From Saprospiraceae bacterium (GTDB lineage: Bacteria > Bacteroidota > Bacteroidia > Chitinophagales > Saprospiraceae): a stretch of 64,000 nt of DNA. This document shows positions 47,015-54,223 of the stretch, in pieces; the first letter of the stretch is position 1; each line of letters opens with the position of its first letter. A program made the translations under genes and the position numbers. Under the pieces are notes generated by a model. The model was not told the DNA's origin. It did no database searches and saw only the letters and a list, made by a program, of their open reading frames with translations. The stretch covers positions 1 to 64,000 of the forward strand of contig JANQQI010000111.1 of the NCBI GenBank assembly GCA_028285085.1, written 5' to 3'.

Positions 47015-47404
47015 ATGAAAATAATTTATTTACTCTTATTTACTTTTTGCACACAGTTCCTAATGGCACAAAGTGGTATTGCCGGAAAGGTATGGGACAC
47101 GGATACCGGCGAGGAATTTAACCATGCAAAAATTACAATTACTCAAGAAGGTACTTTTCTAAAAAATACATCTACGGATACCGAAGGCAACTATGTTATT
47201 TTTCTTGATCCAGGGAATTATAGCTTGGAGGTATCTTATGTGGGTTATCCTGATCGACAAATTCAAGATGTGGAAGTCCCAAAAAAGACGATCATTAAAC
47301 TGGATATAAAATATAACGACAATGATTTGGGGCTGTTGTTTAAAGACATCAGTTTATCACCCCATTATTGTTTTTCCGAAATAGTCATTGATAATCAATT
47401 ATAA
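47015..47404 (+). CDS. array member 1: secreted CarboxypepD_reg-like protein, short form
   Basis: 129 residues. The start at 47015 is chosen because it gives a signal peptide (MKIIYLLLFTFCTQFLMAQ); an upstream frame is open to 46928 but has no signal character. After Gln19 comes one CarboxypepD_reg-like domain (SGIAGKVWDTDTGEEFNHAKITI, then TDTEGNYVIFLDPGNYSLEVSYVGY in shorter pieces). It lacks the receptor-like C-terminal segment of members 2, 3 and 5 and ends with an unrelated tail (FSEIVIDNQL). Probably exported or surface-associated. Function unknown; the domain is a beta-sandwich that in receptors sits N-terminal to the plug. Confidence 0.72.
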   Translation: MKIIYLLLFTFCTQFLMAQSGIAGKVWDTDTGEEFNHAKITITQEGTFLKNTSTDTEGNYVIFLDPGNYSLEVSYVGYPDRQIQDVEVPKKTIIKLDIKYNDNDLGLLFKDISLSPHYCFSEIVIDNQL

Positions 47405-47415
47405 TAAGTCTAAAA

Positions 47416-47907
47416 ATGAGAATAGTTATTATCGTTTTTTATTTTTTAATTTCCAGCAATATTCTAATAGCTCAAAGTGGCATTGCTGGGAAAATATTTG
47501 ATGGAGATACCGGAGAAGAATTTATTGGAGCGAATGTAGTGGTTTTAGAAAATGGAGTTTTCGTTATAGGAGCTTCTAGTGATTTTGAGGGTAATTATAT
47601 TCTTCGAATAGATCCTGGGATTTACGATATGGAAGTATCTTACATTGGCTACAGAACTAAACGCATCGAAAAAATAATAGTCAGCCCTGGAGAAACTACT
47701 CAAACCAATGTAGAATTTGGGCCAGAGGAAGAAGGGTTAGTTTTATGCCCAACTTACATCCCCATCTATATGGTTCCTTTAATAGAGTTAGATAATCCAA
47801 CTTCAATAAAAAGAAAAGGTGCCGATGACATTCGTAATACTCCTCAAAAATCTATACCGCAACTAGCAGGATTCTCCACACCAGGCGTTAGTATTTTGGA
47901 TCAATAA
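47416..47907 (+). CDS. array member 2: secreted receptor N-terminus-like protein
   Basis: 163 residues. Signal peptide ending ILIAQ, the CarboxypepD_reg-like domain (GIAGKIFDGDTGEEFIGANVVV; YDMEVSYIGYRTKRIEK), then a linker VPLIELDNPTS and the ADDIRNTPQKSIPQLAGFSTPGVSILDQ segment (read in two parts). In TonB-dependent receptors a similar V-P-L-I-E linker and first plug helix, with S-I-x-x-L-A-x-x-T-x-G-V, precede the RGSR strand. Here the protein stops where that strand would start. It begins 11 bases after member 1 and shares many identical DNA stretches with member 3, so it arose by duplication. Confidence 0.78.
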   Translation: MRIVIIVFYFLISSNILIAQSGIAGKIFDGDTGEEFIGANVVVLENGVFVIGASSDFEGNYILRIDPGIYDMEVSYIGYRTKRIEKIIVSPGETTQTNVEFGPEEEGLVLCPTYIPIYMVPLIELDNPTSIKRKGADDIRNTPQKSIPQLAGFSTPGVSILDQ

Positions 47908-47918
47908 AAAACCTAGTC

Positions 47919-48422
47919 ATGAAGTGGATAATTAGCATAATTATTTTTTCTTTTTTTTCGAATTCTCTATTCGCACAACGACCCGCTTCGGGGATCAAAG
48001 GAAAAATATCTGATACCGATACCGACGATGTGTTTATTGGAGCGAATGTAGTGGTTTCAAAAAATGGGGTCTTCGTTATCGGAACTTCTACTGACTTTGA
48101 AGGAAATTATACCCTAAAGATAGATCCGGGGGTTTACGATATGGAGGTGTCGTATATTGGTTATCAAACTAAGCGGATTGAAAACATTGAAGTTAACGCT
48201 GGACAAGTCACTCAGACAGATGTATTATTTGAGGACAATTTTGAAGCAATCATCTATGATGACTATCATTGTGGTGGATATTATACCATCCCTTTAATCG
48301 AACAAGACAATCCTACCTCAGAACGCAGTATCACTGACGAAGATATCCGAACACAAGCGCAAAAATCAATACCTCAATTAGCGGGATTATCTAGTCCAGG
48401 CGTTAGTATTTTGGATCAATAA
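47919..48422 (+). CDS. array member 3: secreted receptor N-terminus-like protein
   Basis: 167 residues, closest to member 2 over residues 35-100 and the C-terminal 45. Signal peptide ending SLFAQ. The C-terminal block reads IPLIEQDNPTS, DEDIRTQAQKSIPQL and AGLSSPGVSILDQ. It has a two-residue insert before the first beta strand (RPASGIKGK). The 3' end and the following 11-base gap are nearly identical to those of member 2, and the 5' signal region is nearly identical to member 4. The array therefore shows both older and recent duplication or gene conversion. Confidence 0.78.
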   Translation: MKWIISIIIFSFFSNSLFAQRPASGIKGKISDTDTDDVFIGANVVVSKNGVFVIGTSTDFEGNYTLKIDPGVYDMEVSYIGYQTKRIENIEVNAGQVTQTDVLFEDNFEAIIYDDYHCGGYYTIPLIEQDNPTSERSITDEDIRTQAQKSIPQLAGLSSPGVSILDQ

Positions 48423-48433
48423 AAAATGTAATT

Positions 48434-48937
48434 ATGAGGTTGATAATTAGCATAATTATTTTTTCTTTTTTTTCAATTTTTCTATTCGCACAGCAAACGC
48501 CGCCGGGGATTAAAGGTAAAATAGTCAACGCAGATACCGGCCAACCCATGACTGGTGTCAATATCGTTGCCAAAACAAATGGCGTTTTTGTCTACGGCGA
48601 TTATACCGATCATGAAGGCAATTATGAAATATCACTTGATCCAAAAGTTTATGATCTAGAGATTTCCTATATGGGGTTCAAAACAAGATATATTAAACAA
48701 GTAGTGGTAAACAACCATCATTTTACGGTCGTGAACCTTTTATTCAGCCAACAAGATCTCCAAGATATTCCACTAGAGACCGTAGTCCTAACCGCTCAGA
48801 AAGAACCATTAATCGAACACTTCTGCAGCTTTTGTCCTTCTTGGTTATCTCAAGGATACCTTATTCATAGTCCACATAAATCAATTCCTCACATTGCAGC
48901 AGGAATTAATTCAGAGCTCAGCATTTTGGATCAATAG
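48434..48937 (+). CDS. array member 4: secreted CarboxypepD_reg-like protein with degenerate C-terminus
   Basis: 167 residues. The signal peptide (MRLIISIIIFSFFSIFLFAQ) is almost identical in DNA to that of member 3, including the same T-rich run. The domain is intact (GIKGKIVNADTGQPMTGVNIVA), but the receptor-like tail has drifted: EPLIEHFCSFCPSWLSQG replaces the linker, then HKSIPHIAAGINSELSILDQ keeps the KSIP and SILDQ ends. The two cysteines in FCSFC are unique to this member. This pattern suggests divergence under relaxed constraint or a new function. Linked to members 3 and 5 by gaps of 11 and 9 bases. Confidence 0.75.
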   Translation: MRLIISIIIFSFFSIFLFAQQTPPGIKGKIVNADTGQPMTGVNIVAKTNGVFVYGDYTDHEGNYEISLDPKVYDLEISYMGFKTRYIKQVVVNNHHFTVVNLLFSQQDLQDIPLETVVLTAQKEPLIEHFCSFCPSWLSQGYLIHSPHKSIPHIAAGINSELSILDQ

Positions 48938-48946
48938 CAATTAATC

Positions 48947-49429
48947 ATGAGGATCATCTTAGTCATGATCTATTGTTTTTTCGTGAATTTCCTTGTAGCA
49001 CAAAGTGGTGTATACGGGCAGATTATAGATACAGACATAGATCAGGGAGCAATGGGGGTAAATATCCTTTTATTAAAGGATGATAAGTTCATTACTGGAA
49101 CAGCAACCGATTTTTATGGTAACTATAGCCTAAAGGCCGAGCCTGGAATTTATACCATAAAAATTATTGCTTTAGGCTATTCAGATCAAATTATTGAAGG
49201 GATTACTATTCCTGCAAACAAGCAGGTTCAAGTAGATTTCACGGTTAACGAATATAGCATTGATCTACCACATATTATTGGTAATTATGGTGTCACCATT
49301 CCCATTATTCATTTAGATGAAACAACTAGTGGCACAAAGATCTCAGGAGAAACGATTCGAGAACACCCTCAAAAATCAATTAACGCCATCAGTCTTACAA
49401 CAGCTGGCTTAAGCGGCATACACTATTAG
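48947..49429 (+). CDS. array member 5: secreted receptor N-terminus-like protein
   Basis: 160 residues. Signal peptide MRIILVMIYCFFVNFLVAQ. The domain is more diverged (GVYGQIIDTDIDQGAMGVNILLL), but the tail is the most receptor-like of all: VTIPIIHLDETTSGTKISGETIREHPQKSINAISLTTAGLSGIHY in pieces. The T-T-S-G-x-K-I-S and K-S-I-N-A-I-S-L-T-T-A-G-L matches are what one sees at the start of a plug domain in CarboxypepD_reg-containing TonB receptors. The stop follows at once. After it the gap widens to 213 bases. Confidence 0.77.
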   Translation: MRIILVMIYCFFVNFLVAQSGVYGQIIDTDIDQGAMGVNILLLKDDKFITGTATDFYGNYSLKAEPGIYTIKIIALGYSDQIIEGITIPANKQVQVDFTVNEYSIDLPHIIGNYGVTIPIIHLDETTSGTKISGETIREHPQKSINAISLTTAGLSGIHY

Positions 49430-49558
49430 ATTAAGTATAAAAGGCAGGTGCTGAAAAGTGATGCCTTGGCTCTTCCAGGGATTTAAATAATGAGAATTTT
49501 ATTTTAATAAATCTAAAAAACAAAAATACCGGAAGAGTCTATCCGATTTTGGCATTTG

Positions 49559-49589
49559 TTGTCACCGGTGCCCGCTACTATTATTTTTG
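49559..49589 (+). promoter_or_regulatory. candidate promoter of array member 6
   Basis: TTG (49559-49561), 20 bases, then TATTTTTG (49582-49589), a full -7 match. The transcript would start about 45 bases before the ATG at 49643. It lies within an inverted repeat (49567-49617). Confidence 0.5.
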
Positions 49590-49617
49590 ATTATTAAATC
49601 GAAGAGTAGTGGGTACC
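49567..49617. repeat. 13-bp imperfect inverted repeat around the member 6 promoter
   Basis: Arms GGTGCCCGCTACT (49567-49579) and AGTAGTGGGTACC (49605-49617) pair with two G-T wobbles around a 25-base spacer that contains the -7 element. It could form a hairpin in the 5' leader or act as a protein-binding site. Confidence 0.55.
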
Positions 49618-49642
49618 AATATTTTCAAAAAACATCAGAGAT

Positions 49643-50128
49643 ATGAAAAAGCTATGGCATCTAATATTCATTCTTGTTTTAGGTCTAAGTGCTAATGCGC
49701 AGAGTTTTCTCATAGGAGAAGCTTACGATATTAATACTGGTGAAAAGTTCGTCAGAGCTAAAGTAGAAATAATAAAAAATGATAGTATTTTACAAAAAAT
49801 AGAAACTGATTTTGACGGTAATTTTGAAGTAGTTCTTAGTCCGGGAGAATATCAGGTTCGATGTAAATACATTGGCTATAATAGTAAACAGATTCATTCA
49901 GTTCCTATCGTCGCTAACCAAACGACTATTTTGGATATCGAGTTTTTAGAAGAAGGGCCTTCTGATGTGGTTTTGTTTTCTGAATATGCACCACCATCTA
50001 AAAAGCCTAAGTTCCAGTTGCCCACCCAAAAGGGAATAGATGCTCTTCATATGATAGAAGATGCGCAGCAAATTCACATTACAAGCCCAATAAAACCTAT
50101 AAAAAAAGATACAACATCGCAGCATTAG
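49643..50128 (+). CDS. array member 6: outlying secreted CarboxypepD_reg-like protein
   Basis: 161 residues. Signal peptide MKKLWHLIFILVLGLSANAQ. The domain is present (FLIGEAYDINTGEKFVRAKVEII; YQVRCKYIGYNSKQIH), but the C-terminus is different: PPSKKPKFQLPTQKG followed by a Lys/Ile-rich tail ending DTTSQH. It has its own candidate promoter and is separated from member 5 by 213 bases, so it may be independently regulated. Duplication from the same family is clear from the domain, the signal peptide and the overall length. Confidence 0.74.
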   Translation: MKKLWHLIFILVLGLSANAQSFLIGEAYDINTGEKFVRAKVEIIKNDSILQKIETDFDGNFEVVLSPGEYQVRCKYIGYNSKQIHSVPIVANQTTILDIEFLEEGPSDVVLFSEYAPPSKKPKFQLPTQKGIDALHMIEDAQQIHITSPIKPIKKDTTSQH

Positions 50129-50582
50129 AGCTCAACCAATCCTTGGTCGGGCACCATCACCGTAATATTTAAAAAAATGTATTTACTCTCTTCATCATTT
50201 TTCAATAAACATTTCCAATTATCCATACCTCCAGATATTCTCTTTTTATCTCGCACTTAGCATCTAAAAAATTCATTTATAGATTCCTCTGAATCTTTCT
50301 ATGGTTTACCATGATCAAACATGTATTATAACTTATTGTAAACTTTCTCTCCTTTTATTCACACTTTCTTTAACTCCATTTAATATTTACCCAATAGTCT
50401 GTGGCTAATATCGCATATCATTGTATAACAGGATTGCTAATACGATAAATGCACTAGCCGACAGGCTTTCCAACTGGTTTTTCAACCATTCCCAAAAACG
50501 ACTTTTAGAATCGTCCTTACCTCCAGTGAAGTGACTGGCAGGGGTATTTTCTATTGGCAAGCCGCAAAAAATCCATTGCACC
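50129..50582. other. 454-base AT-rich intergenic region
   Basis: No gene, terminator or full promoter seen. A minus-strand frame of 59 codons from 50584 has one possible membrane span, but nothing else supports it. Confidence 0.4.
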
Positions 50583-53500
50583 ATGATGCATTTCAACCCT
50601 AAAATGCTATGCTTATGCCTGATACTCGGTATCGGCATCCCCCTTTCCGCACAAGAAGTTTCTCTTGAGCTCATCTCATCTTACGCTACGGGCGTCTTCG
50701 ACGAAGGTGCCGCCGAAATCGTAGCGCACGATGCACAAAACCAACAACTGTTTTTTGTCAATGGTGACAACAAATCACTAGACGTACTGGACATTAGCAA
50801 TCCTGCCATGCCTACCCTGGTTCGCCAGATCGATATCCAACCCTACGGTGGCAATCTGAATAGTGTCGATGTCTTCGGCAATATCGTAGCAGTAGCCGTA
50901 GAAAACGACAATAAGCAAGCCGATGGTGTCGTCGCTTTTTTCGATACCGACGGAAACTTTTTGAATACTGCACCCGCCGGTGCTCTGCCAGACATGTTGA
51001 CCTTCAATGCAGATGGGACCCTGGTCATTGTCGCTAACGAAGGTGAGCCAGATGATGATTACGTAGTTGACCCCGAAGGTTCCGTGACCATTGTGGATCT
51101 GTCCAATGGTGTAGCCGCGGCGACTAGCCGACAAGTGACATTCGAAGCCTTCAACGATAAGAAAATGTCGTTGATCAATCGCGGTGTGCGCATCTTTGGC
51201 AACAACGGACTAGCCAGCGTAGCGCAGGATTTGGAGCCAGAGTTCATTACACTTTCTCCTGATGGCAGCCTGGCTTTCGTTGGTTTGCAAGAAAACAATG
51301 CCCTGGCTGTAGTCGACCTCGCTCAAGGAGAAGTGGTCGATATCCTGGCCTTAGGTTACAAAGACCACAGTAAGGGTAGCCCACAATTGCGTGAGTACTT
51401 CCTTGATGAGATTCCATGGTGGCCAGATTTGGGTACCCCAATTTACGAGGGGGCAGAAACGGTAAAACTAGGTGGTTTCTCCGGTCTATATTACGACCCT
51501 ATTACTTCTACTGATTTTCAATACTCTTTCTGGGCTGTTCCAGATCGTGGTCCAAACGAAGATGCGGTGAGCCGTACCTTAGCGGGCACCACGCAGAATC
51601 TACGTCCTTTCAAATTGCCAAACTACCAGGCGCGCATCGAAAAACTGATTTACATTACCTCCCTGGATATGTTCTTCATCGATGCTAATCCTATTATGCT
51701 CAAAATGCCTGATGGTACACCAATTAGTGGCCGTGGCAATATTCCTGGTTTTGACGAAATTCCGGTTACCCGCACCGATGCTAATGTTTATACGAACGTT
51801 GACTACGAAGTAGATGGTGTGCAGTACCATGAATTGGAATATGATGCTTTCGGTGGTGACTTTGAAGGTATCGTACGCACTAGCGATTTCACCTACTGGA
51901 TGTGCGATGAGTATCGCCCTGCTATCTATCACTTTGATGCTAACGGAGTTTTAATGGATCGATTTGTGCCCCGAGGGACTTCGCAATTGGGTGACCAACC
52001 TCAGCCCGAGGGCACCTACGGCGCGGAGACCCTGCCCGAAGTTTATAGCAAGCGCCGGGCAAACCGTGGTTTCGAAGCTTTGGCTTGGGATTACGATGAA
52101 AACATCCTCTATGCTTTCATTCAAACGCCATTGTACAATCCTGATAACTCTACTCGTAACAATTCTGATGTCATTCGCATCCTTGGAATCGATCCTGCCA
52201 ATGGTCAGCCTGTACGTGAGTATGTTTATTTGCTGGAGCGCAACCGCGACGCTGGTGTTGGTCTGAGTCGAGTAGATAAAATTGGTGATGCTGTTTACAA
52301 AGGTAAAGGACAATTCTACGTATTAGAGCGCGACTCCAGCAATCCTGACGATGGCAATACTGGTAAAAAATACGTTTACGAAATCAATTTAACCGGTGCA
52401 ACGAACATTCTGGGCACTGACTTATCTGATAAGTCGACTTCAAACGGCCCGGATGACAAAACGCTTGAAATGATGACGGCCGACGATTTGGCCGAAGCGG
52501 GTGTACGCACCGTTCACAAAACCAAAGTGTTGAACTTGCCAAGTATCGGCTACTTGCCTAGTGATAAGCCCGAGGGTTTGGCACTCTTGCCTGATGGACG
52601 TCTCGTAGTGGTTAACGATAATGATTTTGGCTTAGCAGGTGCTGGCGTATCTGACAAAATTTCAATGGGCTTCATCGAATTCCAAGGCGATTATGGCTTT
52701 GATGCCAGCAATCGCGACGATGATATTGAAATCACCAGCCGTCCTACTTTGGGGATGTATCAACCAGATGCGATCACCAGTTACGAAGTGGACGGAAAAG
52801 GCTATATCCTAACGGCTAACGAAGGTGATGCTCGTGACTATGACGGGTATTCAGAAGAAGATCGGGTAGCTGATCTTTTGTTGAATCCAGTATGCTTCCC
52901 GGATGCAGATCAATTGCAGGATGATGAAGATTTGGGTCGCCTCAATACCACTTTGTCACAAGGTGATTTGGATATGGATGGTTTCAACGAAATCATTTAC
53001 TCCTACGGTGCTCGTTCATTCTCTATTTGGGATGAAAACGGTAACCTGATTTTTGACAGTGGCGATCAGTTCGCTCAAATCATCGCCGCAAATCCAGATT
53101 TTGCACCTTACTTCAACAGTAATAATGATGATAACGATTCATTCAAAAGCCGAAGTGATGACAAAGGTATCGAACCAGAGGCCATCGCTGTAGCTGAGTT
53201 GGACGGCGAAACCTACGCATTTATCGGTTTAGAGCGTATGGGCGGAATCATGATTTACAACATCAGTGATCCTTTTGCTCCATACTACGTCAACTACATC
53301 AACAATCGTAATTTCGAATTCGACGCAGAATCGACCGATGCAGGTGATCTGGGCGTAGAAGATATCATTGTGATTAAAGCAGACGATAGTCCAAACGGCC
53401 GTACTTTGCTGGTGACGGCGAATGAAGTGAGTGGTACCGTTTCTTTATTTGGCCTGGACACAGGTGCTAGCTCAAACAGCGAATCTTTCGCTCAAGCCGC

Positions 53501-53768
53501 AGCGGTATCAACTGGTCTTTCAGCCTATCCCAATCCATTTATCTCGGATATGACCTTGGACTATACGCTGGAAAATAACAGCCGTGTGCGTATCGCTTTG
53601 CTAGATGCTTATGGTCGTGAATTGACACAATTGTATAGCGGTGAGAAGTTAGCTGGCTCACACCAGTTGCTCGTGAATTTTGAACGCTATGACTTGCCAA
53701 AAGGCTTGTACATGATCACCTTACAGGATGGTGAAAATACACGGACCGTTTCCGTTGTAAAGCAATAA
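50583..53768 (+). CDS. type IX-secreted choice-of-anchor I / phytase-esterase-like protein
   Basis: 1061 residues. Signal peptide ending IGIPLSAQ. A beta-propeller-like choice-of-anchor I region (about 25-250; ATGVFDEGAAEIVAHD, LPDMLTFNADGTLVIVANEGEPDDDY) is interrupted by an esterase-like domain of the phytase family (about 290-690; GFSGLYYDP, SFWAVPDRGPNED, GFEALAWDYDENILYAF, KPEGLALLPDGRLVVVNDND). It then resumes (TANEGDARDYDGYSEEDR, KGIEPEAIAV, YINNRNFEFDAESTDAGDLGVED). The last 80 residues are a type A type IX sorting domain (AYPNPF, RVRIALLDAYGRELTQL, LPKGLYMITLQDG). The expected role is surface or secreted phosphate-ester breakdown, but the specificity is inferred from family name only. 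Confidence 0.85.
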   Translation: MMHFNPKMLCLCLILGIGIPLSAQEVSLELISSYATGVFDEGAAEIVAHDAQNQQLFFVNGDNKSLDVLDISNPAMPTLVRQIDIQPYGGNLNSVDVFGNIVAVAVENDNKQADGVVAFFDTDGNFLNTAPAGALPDMLTFNADGTLVIVANEGEPDDDYVVDPEGSVTIVDLSNGVAAATSRQVTFEAFNDKKMSLINRGVRIFGNNGLASVAQDLEPEFITLSPDGSLAFVGLQENNALAVVDLAQGEVVDILALGYKDHSKGSPQLREYFLDEIPWWPDLGTPIYEGAETVKLGGFSGLYYDPITSTDFQYSFWAVPDRGPNEDAVSRTLAGTTQNLRPFKLPNYQARIEKLIYITSLDMFFIDANPIMLKMPDGTPISGRGNIPGFDEIPVTRTDANVYTNVDYEVDGVQYHELEYDAFGGDFEGIVRTSDFTYWMCDEYRPAIYHFDANGVLMDRFVPRGTSQLGDQPQPEGTYGAETLPEVYSKRRANRGFEALAWDYDENILYAFIQTPLYNPDNSTRNNSDVIRILGIDPANGQPVREYVYLLERNRDAGVGLSRVDKIGDAVYKGKGQFYVLERDSSNPDDGNTGKKYVYEINLTGATNILGTDLSDKSTSNGPDDKTLEMMTADDLAEAGVRTVHKTKVLNLPSIGYLPSDKPEGLALLPDGRLVVVNDNDFGLAGAGVSDKISMGFIEFQGDYGFDASNRDDDIEITSRPTLGMYQPDAITSYEVDGKGYILTANEGDARDYDGYSEEDRVADLLLNPVCFPDADQLQDDEDLGRLNTTLSQGDLDMDGFNEIIYSYGARSFSIWDENGNLIFDSGDQFAQIIAANPDFAPYFNSNNDDNDSFKSRSDDKGIEPEAIAVAELDGETYAFIGLERMGGIMIYNISDPFAPYYVNYINNRNFEFDAESTDAGDLGVEDIIVIKADDSPNGRTLLVTANEVSGTVSLFGLDTGASSNSESFAQAAAVSTGLSAYPNPFISDMTLDYTLENNSRVRIALLDAYGRELTQLYSGEKLAGSHQLLVNFERYDLPKGLYMITLQDGENTRTVSVVKQ

Positions 53769-53786
53769 TTCTGTTTCGTTCCATAT

Positions 53787-53823
53787 AAAAAGTCCGCCCC
53801 GGTTGAACCGGGCCGCACTTTTT
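53787..53823. terminator. intrinsic terminator, bidirectional
   Basis: AAAAAGT...ACTTTTT flanks with an inner CCCGGTT / AACCGGG stem and two single mismatches. It lies 19 bases after the stop of the choice-of-anchor I gene; the convergent gene at 54224 ends 400 bases away. Confidence 0.85.
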
Positions 53824-54223
53824 AATACTGTTTAGCCAGATTTAGGATTACCTAAGAGAGGTAAATTGAATGCTAAAAAGAAAACCAGTATAGTTGAAAT
53901 CAATGCAACACTTCAAAATATGTCGTCTAAAAGACAGATTAAACATAAATCACAAAATCTCTTAATGCAATTTATGGAATCTGGCCATTTCCGGAATCTA
54001 TAGATAATGACGCACTCAATGTCTATTGGCCAAAACAAATTAGCGTTGCATTTTTACCATAAGTGTTCTTCGGTAAAGACTGGAGGACTATGTGTCAACA
54101 GCAACTTGCGACCAAGCTGGTCGGCGGCGGCGGACAGCGGGTGGGTCCCACCCCAAAGCCCAAAATACATGCTTTTCCGAAAACAGATCTAGACTCAAGA
54201 AAGTTAAACCAGTCCAAAGAACA
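53824..54223. other. 400-base intergenic region with a GC-rich patch
   Basis: Mostly AT-rich, except about 54098-54160, which is strongly GC-rich (GGCGGCGGCGG run) and includes the palindrome GGGTGGGTCCCACCC (54139-54153). No gene recognised. A TTAGGATTACCTAA (53842-53855) resembles a DtxR box, but no gene start follows. Confidence 0.4.

Noticed and set aside
49567-49617. Invertible promoter at array member 6
   Set aside because: The spacer of 25 bases is too short for usual site-specific inversion, the arms are imperfect, and the -33 lies outside them; kept only as an inverted repeat.
47015-50128. Frameshifted pieces of one TonB receptor
   Set aside because: Each copy has its own signal peptide, stop codon and spacing, and no barrel-coding sequence lies between them, so they are separate genes.
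50405-50584. Minus-strand frame of about 59 codons upstream of the choice-of-anchor I gene, with one hydrophobic stretch
   Set aside because: It has no recognisable family, overlaps the start of the real gene, and lies in a region without other coding signals.
53842-53855. TTAGGATTACCTAA, similar to a DtxR box
   Set aside because: No gene begins near it; it lies after a terminator between convergent genes, so it is most likely chance.
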